A stretch of 11,862 nucleotides of DNA from an uncultured Chitinophagaceae bacterium (GTDB lineage Bacteria > Bacteroidota > Bacteroidia > Chitinophagales > Chitinophagaceae): contig CALGAP010000002.1 of the NCBI GenBank assembly GCA_937958995.1, forward strand, positions 1 to 11,862, read 5' to 3'. Of the stretch, positions 1 through 5,238 are shown piece after piece. The notes below the pieces were generated by a model, which saw only the letters and a list, made by a program, of their open reading frames with translations, searched no databases and was not told the DNA's origin. Position 1 is the first letter of the stretch. Every line of letters begins with the position of its first letter. Position numbers and translations under genes: made by a program.

Positions 1-77
1 CAGGAGGTGGGTCAACATGCAGGAATAGTGGGTCAACATAAACAGGAACGGTGGGTCAACATGGGCAGGAATCTACA
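1..77. mobile_element. End of an IS21-family-like element (terminal direct repeats)
   Basis: Three copies of GTGGGTCAACAT lie at 7-18, 28-39 and 51-62, each followed within a few bases by CAGGAA (20-25, 43-48, 66-71), giving a period of 21-23 bp. Short multiple direct repeats with this GTGGGTCAA-type core are typical of the ends of IS21-family elements (istA/istB), where they bind the transposase. The transposase genes would lie to the left, outside the window. The right boundary is uncertain; a CA dinucleotide at 76-77 would fit the usual TG...CA ends. The repeats run directly into the 3' end of arsC, so the element appears to have inserted there. Family assignment rests on memory of the repeat pattern. 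Confidence 0.6.
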
Positions 78-765
78 GAGAAGGCATATAAAATCTCAGT
101 TGCAATTTGCTTGCAGCGTTCGTTATACACCTCATCCTGGTTGGCCTTGCCATCTGCTTCCTTCGGGTCTTCGTAAGGAATAGCGATTTTAATGGACGCG
201 CCTTGAACGATGGGACATGTTTTGTCTGCATGCGCACAAGTCATTACAGCCGCGAAATTGGTGGTAGGATTTGGCGCATCCATATACTTTTTTGAGAATA
301 AGGTCACCGAAGGTTGGTCTGCCGCATATTTTACATCGTATTTTGAATTGGTGCCTTCTGCTTTTTGGCAATGGTAAAGCCTGCTTTGGTGAGCGCTTTT
401 ATCGCGTTGGGATGAAATGCTGTTGCTTCTGTACCGCCGGAGTAACTGGATACGCCTTTAATTCCGTAGTAATTGGCAGCGGCATAGGCCCATAATTGCC
501 CCATATGACTTCTTCTGCTATTGTGTGTACAGATGAAAATCAGATCGGCTTTCTTTTCCGCGTTTAATTTGGTGTGCAGGAATAATGCTATTTTTTTAAG
601 TTGTGCTTTCCTGTCTGCGGGAATTTTATCGAAATCTTTCTTCGCGTTTTCGATATATTGATTAAGTGGTGGGTTCAATTTACTATTGACTTTTGTTTCC
701 ATTGTTGAATATGAGCAAAATAGTAGTGAAATAACAAGACCGAGTAATAAAGCGATTGATTTCAT
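56..765 (-). pseudogene. arsC: Exported thioredoxin-type arsenate reductase ArsC, frameshifted and 3'-truncated
   Basis: This LMW-phosphatase-fold arsenate reductase would reduce arsenate to arsenite for export by the adjacent Acr3. From the start at 765, an N-terminal hydrophobic stretch (residues 4-16) looks like a signal peptide. The P-loop CTHNSRRS gives catalytic Cys79 and Arg85. In another frame after position 366 come the resolving pair CAHADKTC (CX6C, as in the staphylococcal enzyme) and the PYEDP motif with the catalytic Asp. The two halves need a -1 shift: the first frame runs into TAA at 331-333, while the second resumes as AEGTNSKYDVKY. The break lies in a run of five T (362-366), so one base appears to be missing. 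The 3' end runs into the IS21-like repeats, and the stop at 56-58 lies inside a repeat. The start is 37 bp beyond the acr3 stop. A Met at 702 would give a cytoplasmic form, but the paralogue upstream also has a signal peptide. A sequencing error could explain the frameshift. Confidence 0.85.
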
Positions 766-802
766 GCGAAAGAGTGTTATAGAATTAAATTTAAGTGTTA
801 TG

Positions 803-1888
803 TTACGTTGTTTGCAGATTTTTGTCAGGTCCATAATACCTTCTGCGTAACCAAAACGCCACGTTGACCAATGCAATTAAGGTCGGTACTTCTACCAGCG
901 GCCCAATAACGCCAGCAAATGCCTGCCCACTATTGATCCCAAATACACCAATGGCAACAGCGATAGCCAGTTCGAAGTTGTTGCCGGCTGCCGTAAAGGC
1001 TATCGAGGCGTTTTTCGAGTAATCTGCGCCAAGCGATTTGCCTAAAAAGAAGCTGACCAGGAACATTATAGCGAAATAAATTACTAATGGTATTGCGATC
1101 CGTACAACATCCAATGGAATGCGTACGATCAGCTCTCCTTTCAGGCTAAACATCACTATGATAGTAAAGAGTAGGGCGATTAGTGTGATGGGTGAGATGA
1201 CCGAAATAAAGCGTGTTTGATACCAGTGTTCACCTTTGATCTTTACCAGAACAAGCCGTGAAATGACGCCTGCGGCAAATGGAATACCCAGGTAGATGGC
1301 AACACTTTCAGCGATTTGTCCGATGGTTATATCTACCTCTAGCCCTTTAAGCCCAAATAATGGCGGTAAGACGGTGATAAATACGTACGCATAAACACTA
1401 AAGAAGACTACCTGAAAGATGCTGTTCAAGGCAACTAGTCCGGCTGCATATTCGCGATTGCCCTCTGCCAATTCATTCCATACAATAACCATGGCAATAC
1501 ATCGTGCAAGGCCGATCAATATCAGGCCAACCATGTATTCGGGGTGGCCATTTAAAAACAGTATGGCCAGAAAGAACATGAGAATAGGCCCAATGACCCA
1601 GTTGAGTAAAAGAGACGTGCCAAGGATCTTGGTGTTTCTGAACACCTCACCCATCTTTTCATACCGCACTTTTGCCAGCGGCGGATACATCATCAAGATA
1701 AGGCCTATCGCAAGGGGAATATTGGTCGTACCACTCGAATAGGAATTAATAACGGTTGGTATGGAAGGGACGAAATATCCTAACCCAACACCGATTGCCA
1801 TTGCGGCAAAGATCCATACAGTCAAATACCGGTCAAGGAAGCTCAATTTCTTTCGTTCAACCACAGGGTTACAATTATTTGCGCTCAT
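803..1888 (-). CDS. acr3: Arsenite efflux permease Acr3
   Basis: Acr3 is a proton-coupled inner-membrane carrier of the BART superfamily that expels arsenite. The 361-residue length is normal for the family and about ten hydrophobic segments are visible. Family hallmarks include GLARCIAMVIVWNELA, with the transport-essential Cys130, and AAGNNFELAIAVAIGVFG near the end, with Glu306; GPLVEVP follows with Glu333. The start ATG lies just past the stop of the preceding ArsC-like gene (TAG TGA ATG), so the two are transcribed together and probably translationally coupled. The gene is intact. It would export arsenite made by ArsC or taken up directly, and should keep giving arsenite resistance even if arsC is dead. 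Confidence 0.95.
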   Translation of the reverse strand: MSANNCNPVVERKKLSFLDRYLTVWIFAAMAIGVGLGYFVPSIPTVINSYSSGTTNIPLAIGLILMMYPPLAKVRYEKMGEVFRNTKILGTSLLLNWVIGPILMFFLAILFLNGHPEYMVGLILIGLARCIAMVIVWNELAEGNREYAAGLVALNSIFQVVFFSVYAYVFITVLPPLFGLKGLEVDITIGQIAESVAIYLGIPFAAGVISRLVLVKIKGEHWYQTRFISVISPITLIALLFTIIVMFSLKGELIVRIPLDVVRIAIPLVIYFAIMFLVSFFLGKSLGADYSKNASIAFTAAGNNFELAIAVAIGVFGINSGQAFAGVIGPLVEVPTLIALVNVAFWLRRRYYGPDKNLQTT

Positions 1889-1891
1889 TCA

Positions 1892-2560
1892 CTATTTATT
1901 TTTAGTTATATATACCATCGCTCCTGCGATATCTTTGAGCATAATATCCATGTCACCAGTGTCAGAAGACGTACTGAGTGGTAAGTAAAAAGGGGTGCTA
2001 GGTGTTAGGATTTGGAAACAGGATTTACCTCTCGTGGTGTCGCATAGTAGGATCGAGCTGACATCCGAAATAGGTAACGATTTATCTCGAGCGTCTTTGG
2101 CAAATAGAGTTACCGGATCTGCTTTGTCGCTAAATTTCACTTCGTAAGCGACTTCGCCATTTTTCGTAGTTTTATTCACCTTATAGCCAATCTTTGCCAA
2201 TCCGTCAATCAACTTTTGGTCAACAGTACCTTTAGCTGCACCTGCTGAATGAATTTTCACTTTCTTAAATTTCTTTGCATAGGCCATCGTATGGAGAAAT
2301 ACTTGTGCAGCCTGGCTTTTCGTGCTATTGTCTTCACAATAAAATGTATAGTTCCAGTCCTTGTAGTCAATCCGGCTACTATTTACACTGTGTTGCAGAT
2401 TAACCAGCGTGTATGCGTGTTTGGCTTCCAGTGGCTTGGTGTCAATAGAGTTGAAATAAGCCTCAATTTCGGGATAGATCTTGACTGGAGCATCTGGCTT
2501 GAAAGCCCAAATAGTAAGCAATACTAATGCTGGTAAAGTTAGAATAAGCAGCTTTTTCAT
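1892..2560 (-). CDS. Exported catalytically degenerate ArsC-like (LMW phosphatase-fold) protein
   Basis: This 222-residue protein starts with a signal peptide or membrane anchor (residues 3-19). It matches the neighbouring ArsC along its length: YTFYCEDNSTKS aligns with the P-loop region LIFICTHNSRRS, YEVKFSDKADPVTLFAKD aligns with YDVKYAADQPSVTLFSKK, and ILLCDTTRGKSC aligns with the resolving-Cys region. The nucleophile Cys75 remains, but the P-loop Arg is Lys81, the Cys pair is spaced CX7C (173, 181) instead of CX6C, and the PYEDP segment carrying the general acid has become LPLSTSSD. Arsenate reductase or phosphatase activity is therefore unlikely. A role in binding arsenic or in assisting ArsC is possible but is inference. 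It lies between arsM and acr3, with only three bases before acr3. Confidence 0.75.
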   Translation of the reverse strand: MKKLLILTLPALVLLTIWAFKPDAPVKIYPEIEAYFNSIDTKPLEAKHAYTLVNLQHSVNSSRIDYKDWNYTFYCEDNSTKSQAAQVFLHTMAYAKKFKKVKIHSAGAAKGTVDQKLIDGLAKIGYKVNKTTKNGEVAYEVKFSDKADPVTLFAKDARDKSLPISDVSSILLCDTTRGKSCFQILTPSTPFYLPLSTSSDTGDMDIMLKDIAGAMVYITKNK

Positions 2561-2585
2561 TTTTACTATTTTAGAGTATAAAAGA

Positions 2586-2613
2586 AAGTGGCATTAATTA
2601 GATAATGCCACTT
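2586..2613. terminator. Hairpin between arsM and the ArsC-like gene
   Basis: AAGTGGCATTA (2586-2596) and TAATGCCACTT (2603-2613) form a perfect 11-bp stem with a six-base loop. On the minus strand it is followed by TCTTTTATAC, a weak U-tract; on the plus strand ATAATTTTTAATTA follows. It sits 10 bp beyond the arsM stop. It may be a partial terminator that lowers expression of the downstream genes relative to arsRM, or an mRNA processing or stabilising stem. Confidence 0.6.
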
Positions 2614-2623
2614 CTCATAATTT

Positions 2624-3469
2624 TTAATTACAGCAGTTAGGACCACAGCAAGCTTGCTCCGTAACTGGTTTCTCAGCAAAAACAGTAATACTATAGATAC
2701 CGGTTTGACTGGCCCGGAACGCTTGAAGTTCCTCGGCAGACATGTGGTTTAAAAGAATATCATCTGGAATATTGATCACTTTTTCCTTTTGAATAGTGAT
2801 ATTTTGGAAACCATTTTGTTTAATTAGTTCCAGATATACCTGTTTTTGAATAGCACCGGATACACACCCTGCGTACATTTCTGCCGCCTGTTGAATTGTA
2901 GAAGGAAGCGCCCCTTCCAAAACTATATCCGAAATACTAAAATGCCCGCCCGGCTTTAATACGCGGTAAATTTCCTTAATAACGGCATCTTTGTTTGGAA
3001 CCAGGTTCAATACACAATTACTTACAATTACATCGGCCGTGTTCGCTGTGACAGGCATTTTTTCGATATCGCCCTGCCGGAACTCCACGTTATGATAACC
3101 TAATTTTTCCGCGTTCTGCCTGGCTTTCTCAATCATGGCAGGAGTAAAATCAATACCGATTACCTTGCCTGTTTCACCGGTTTCTGCGCGGGCAATGAAA
3201 GCATCGTTGCCAGCTCCGCTGCCCAGGTCGATAACAACATCACCCTTCTTAATCTTGGCAAACTGCGTTGGCAAGCCACATCCAAGTCCAAGATCCGCCT
3301 CCGGATTGTAGCCGTCCAGGGTTGAATAATCGTCGGTCATAATATTGGCAGTTTCAATGGAACAACCACCGGCTCCGCAGCAGGAAGAGGCGTTGGTATC
3401 TTTATCCTGCAAAGCGATTTCGCTATATTTCTGTCTTACTAATTCTTTTAATTGGTTATCTGTTTGCAT
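2624..3469 (-). CDS. arsM: Arsenite S-adenosylmethionine methyltransferase ArsM
   Basis: ArsM methylates trivalent arsenic in the cytoplasm using SAM, giving methylated and eventually volatile arsenicals. The 281-residue protein has the usual layout: a helical N-terminus with a SSCCGAGGC cluster (Cys30, 31, 36), the segment YNPEADLGLGCGLPTQFA (Cys64), the SAM motif DLGSGAGND (81-89) with Asp107 after the second strand, then SNCVLNLV (Cys152) and YAGCVSGA (Cys202). Cys64, Cys152 and Cys202 correspond to the three As(III)-binding cysteines of characterised ArsM proteins, and the 50-residue spacing of the last two is conserved. The tail ends in CCGPNCC, probably another thiol site. It follows arsR by 55 bp containing an ArsR-type palindrome. 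The last nine bases through the start codon (ATACATATG) are the same at arsR and arsM. Confidence 0.95.
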   Translation of the reverse strand: MQTDNQLKELVRQKYSEIALQDKDTNASSCCGAGGCSIETANIMTDDYSTLDGYNPEADLGLGCGLPTQFAKIKKGDVVIDLGSGAGNDAFIARAETGETGKVIGIDFTPAMIEKARQNAEKLGYHNVEFRQGDIEKMPVTANTADVIVSNCVLNLVPNKDAVIKEIYRVLKPGGHFSISDIVLEGALPSTIQQAAEMYAGCVSGAIQKQVYLELIKQNGFQNITIQKEKVINIPDDILLNHMSAEELQAFRASQTGIYSITVFAEKPVTEQACCGPNCCN

Positions 3470-3490
3470 ATGTATTGTATTTATTGGTTA

Positions 3491-3506
3491 ATTGCAATAT
3501 GGCGAT
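3491..3506. promoter_or_regulatory. Candidate ArsR operator upstream of arsM
   Basis: ATTGCAATATGGCGAT is an imperfect palindrome with 12 of 16 symmetric positions. It shares the core of the site before arsR, and both fit an idealised ATCGCAATATTGCGAT. It suggests that arsM has a second ArsR-controlled promoter. No convincing -7 element was found here. Confidence 0.55.
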
Positions 3507-3524
3507 TAAATAAGTCAAAAAAAA

Positions 3525-3854
3525 TCAACAACAATCGTCCTTACTAGTATAGGCCACGAAAAAAGCCTCAAATGCAACTTTATACTGTTTCCAAACTTTA
3601 GGATCAATGCAATAGCACACACTGGTGCCTTCAATCGTTCCCTGTATTAAGCCCGCATTCTTCAACTCTTTCAGATGTTGGCTAATGGTTGCCTGGGCCA
3701 ATCCCAGCTCGTCCACCAGATCACCACAGATGCAGGCCTGGGCTTTGATCAGGTGCTGAATAATAGCAATACGCGCGGGATGCGCCAAAGCCTTCATCAT
3801 CGACGCCAGCTTGTTTTGCTTTTCACTAAATATTTCTGTTTTTGTAAGTCCCAT
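3525..3854 (-). CDS. arsR: ArsR-family arsenic-responsive repressor
   Basis: This 109-residue winged-helix repressor belongs to the ArsR/SmtB family, which binds the promoter as a dimer and releases it when As(III) is bound. The inducer site CIC (Cys41, Cys43) sits in ACICGDLVDEL at the start of the helix before the HTH, as in classical ArsR. The recognition helix is AQATISQHLKELKNAG (residues 53-68), followed by the wing (TIEGTSVCYCI). The tail ends in DDCC (Cys108, Cys109), a possible extra thiol ligand. It is the first gene of the minus-strand ars operon. A promoter with an overlapping palindrome lies directly upstream, which suggests autoregulation. Confidence 0.95.
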   Translation of the reverse strand: MGLTKTEIFSEKQNKLASMMKALAHPARIAIIQHLIKAQACICGDLVDELGLAQATISQHLKELKNAGLIQGTIEGTSVCYCIDPKVWKQYKVAFEAFFVAYTSKDDCC

Positions 3855-3858
3855 ATGT

Positions 3859-3893
3859 ATCGCAATATTACAATGAAGTTTTAAACTGGCAAA
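3859..3893 (-). promoter_or_regulatory. arsR promoter with overlapping ArsR operator
   Basis: On the minus strand TTTG (3890-3893) is followed after 19 bp by TAATATTG (3863-3870), one base from the Bacteroidota -7 consensus TAnnTTTG. The 16-bp imperfect palindrome ATCGCAATATTACAAT (3859-3874, plus strand; 12/16 symmetric) covers the -7 element, so a bound repressor would block sigma factor contact. The arsR start codon is only a few bases downstream, giving a very short leader. Confidence 0.65.
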
Positions 3894-3958
3894 TTTTTTT
3901 TAAAAATTGCAGAATTCTAAGCTTTTGCAGTGTAATGCGAGTTGGAAAGCCGCCTACT

Positions 3959-4204
3959 CTATTTTTTCCCTTTTAATTTGGAACTGAGGTCTAGCAGTTC
4001 AGAAGGGTCTACTTCAAGGCCTTCCGCCAGATCCAATAAGGTGGTGACGACTAAATTGACCTGGCCAGATTCTATTTTACTGATTTTGGCGCGGTCAACA
4101 TCACACCGGTATGATAATTCTTCTTGTGTAAGACCTTTTGCGGTTCTTATTCTTAATAGATTTGCGCCAATTTTTTGCAGCCTTACTTTATCTTTTTCTT
4201 TCAT
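3959..4204 (-). CDS. Small XRE-family HTH regulator
   Basis: This 81-residue protein is essentially one Cro/C1-type DNA-binding domain. Residues 9-70 show the five-helix pattern: GANLLRIRTAKGLTQEELSYRCDVDRAKISKIESGQVN, with the GLTQEEL and KISKIESG signatures of helices 2-3, then TLLDLAEGLEVDPSELLDL. The charged ends carry no effector domain. Such single-domain regulators usually control their own promoter and a neighbouring mobile-element module, restriction system or toxin. A strong palindrome lies 44 bp upstream of its start. It precedes arsR on the same strand by 104 bp, but arsR has its own promoter, so the two are probably separate units. Confidence 0.85.
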   Translation of the reverse strand: MKEKDKVRLQKIGANLLRIRTAKGLTQEELSYRCDVDRAKISKIESGQVNLVVTTLLDLAEGLEVDPSELLDLSSKLKGKK

Positions 4205-4241
4205 CTGATTTTGTCAATCAGGAAAAGTCAAAGTTTTTTTT

Positions 4242-4270
4242 CAAAATATTTGTGGCAGTTCTGCCACAAA
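4242..4270 (-). promoter_or_regulatory. XRE promoter with palindromic operator
   Basis: TTTGTGGCAG (4249-4258) and CTGCCACAAA (4261-4270) form a perfect inverted repeat with a 2-bp spacer, the geometry of a dimeric XRE operator. On the minus strand, TTTG (4267-4270) and the near -7 element TATTTTG (4242-4248) are 18 bp apart and the palindrome fills that gap, which predicts autorepression. A -7-like TATATTTG lies on the other side at 4285-4292 on the plus strand, but without a well-placed -33 TTTG. Confidence 0.65.
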
Positions 4271-4340
4271 ATGATTTTTCAACTTATATTTGTCTAACGA
4301 TAACTTTTTTAAGATTACTGATTTGTACGCATGTAATTAC

Positions 4341-4562
4341 TAGCGGTATGCGCTAATAAGTCTCGTCGAACGAACCTGACAATTTCCGGAGTACGAGTAA
4401 GAAGCGCCCAATCCCTATATTGCACTATAGGGTTGGGCCTGCTTATGTCTTCTCGACTCCGGCCACCGAAAGGTGGTGGGCTTTGTCAGGGCCCGTTCGC
4501 GAAAGGCACGCAGGCTCCAACCCTATAGTTTTTATGGTAATATGCATTTTCCCTCTGCGTGC
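4341..4562 (+). ncRNA. Candidate structured RNA or recombination site with nested stems
   Basis: No gene fits here, but many stems nest. CGAACG 4367-4372 pairs with CGTTCG 4494-4499, and CCTGACAA 4375-4382 with TTGTCAGG 4483-4490. Inside, CCGGAGT+CGAG 4386-4397 pairs with CTCGACTCCGG 4452-4462. GCCCAA(T)CCCTATA 4406-4419 pairs with TATAGGGTTGGGC 4426-4438. CCACC-GAAA-GGTGG occupies 4463-4476. Downstream, GCACGCAG 4506-4513 pairs with CTGCGTGC 4555-4562, and a small TAGCG/CGCTA hairpin lies at 4341-4355. The segment 4425-4442 can instead pair with 4510-4528, directly before five T. The match fits neither tmRNA, RNase P, SRP, 6S nor a tRNA as I know them. Strand is inferred from the T-run and the downstream genes. 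It could also act as DNA (an oriT- or att-like site). Confidence 0.5.
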
Positions 4563-4610
4563 TCCAGTTTCATTTTAAGTATTATCTCTCTAATTCCTTG
4601 TTGATTTAAG

Positions 4611-4664
4611 TGACAATTGATTATTACAAGCAATTGTCAACACGGTAGGCCAATGAGCCTTACC
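4611..4664. other. Two consecutive hairpins in the gene-free leader
   Basis: TGACAATTG (4611-4619) and CAATTGTCA (4631-4639) form a perfect 9-bp stem with an 11-base loop. GGTAGGC (4644-4650) and GCC(T)TACC (4657-4664) form a second stem with one bulge. Neither is followed by a clear T-run. The remainder of the gene-free stretch, 4665-4821, shows no structure or promoter that I can support. Confidence 0.45.
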
Positions 4665-4821
4665 TCAACTGTCTGCATACACACCGCAAACCCATGTGCA
4701 CCATACGGCATAGTGCCAGATTATTTTTATATAACATAAGCACTATAGAACCTGCCATTTTAAGGTTATCTCTGAGTAGATAGCGTTGTTAGTGTTATTA
4801 CTTCACAAAAACTTAAATTTT

Positions 4822-5199
4822 ATGAAAGCAATTGCAACACAGGAGCAAGCACCTATTCCCCAAACAAACACTTTGCAAGAGCGAATTACATTGTTAAATG
4901 AGATGGGATTTTTATGGCGAGAAATTGCCGAATTGGCTGATTTGCCGAAGAAGCTCGTTAAAGGCCTGGCAAAAGGCGAATTTGTGCTTACAGAGGATGA
5001 AGATGAAAGATTGTGTGGAATATTCGATGAAACGATTAATCGCCTGAAACAAAACGTAAACAACGAATGTCCCGAACAAAATATTGACGCCGAGGATTAT
5101 GAATATCTAAAATTGGAAGTGAAGAGCATTACTCTTTTTAAAGGATTGGGCGATGATAAGATGATTGTTCAAATTCATGGGGTGAAAGTCCATGACTAG
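4822..5199 (+). CDS. Small HTH-like protein of unknown function
   Basis: I do not recognise this family. From the ATG at 4822 it is 125 residues and acidic (an upstream in-frame ATG at 4786 would add 12 atypical residues). Residues 17-60 (LQERITLLNEMGFLWREIAELADLPKKLVKGLAKGE) resemble a helix-turn-helix of the kind that reads 'long loop, then recognition helix'. After a charged linker, residues 92-125 (YLKLEVKSITLFKGLGDDKMIVQIHG) look like three beta strands. It is the first gene of a plus-strand run with the RadC-SymE fusion (39 bp gap) and a membrane protein. It could be a regulator or antidote for its neighbours, but that is inference from position. Confidence 0.6.
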   Translation: MKAIATQEQAPIPQTNTLQERITLLNEMGFLWREIAELADLPKKLVKGLAKGEFVLTEDEDERLCGIFDETINRLKQNVNNECPEQNIDAEDYEYLKLEVKSITLFKGLGDDKMIVQIHGVKVHD

Positions 5200-5238
5200 G
5201 ACATATGGGAAGCCCGTTTTTAATTCGTTCATAAATTA

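Noticed and set aside
1..77. Short CRISPR-like array of regularly spaced repeats
   Set aside because: The repeats are only 12 bp, the gaps of 9-11 bp are themselves similar (CAGGAA), and there are no cas genes. IS21-type terminal repeats fit better.
355..380. Programmed -1 ribosomal frameshift in arsC
   Set aside because: The slippery heptamer would be C AAA AAG, not the efficient A AAA AAG, and no stimulatory stem or pseudoknot was found after it. ArsC relatives are single-frame as far as I know.
803..876. arsC starting at 876 and overlapping acr3
   Set aside because: The extra 37 residues encode the antisense of nothing conserved and lie within the acr3 3' end in another frame; the signal-peptide start at 765 is more natural.
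4367..4499. Integron attC site
   Set aside because: The inverted repeat is in the right size range, but the ends lack the R'/R'' core sequences (GTTRRRY) and there is no integrase.
4341..4562. tmRNA, RNase P, 6S or group II intron domain
   Set aside because: None of the conserved sequence blocks of these RNAs is visible (for example the domain V AGC triad or the tmRNA 3' acceptor CCA).
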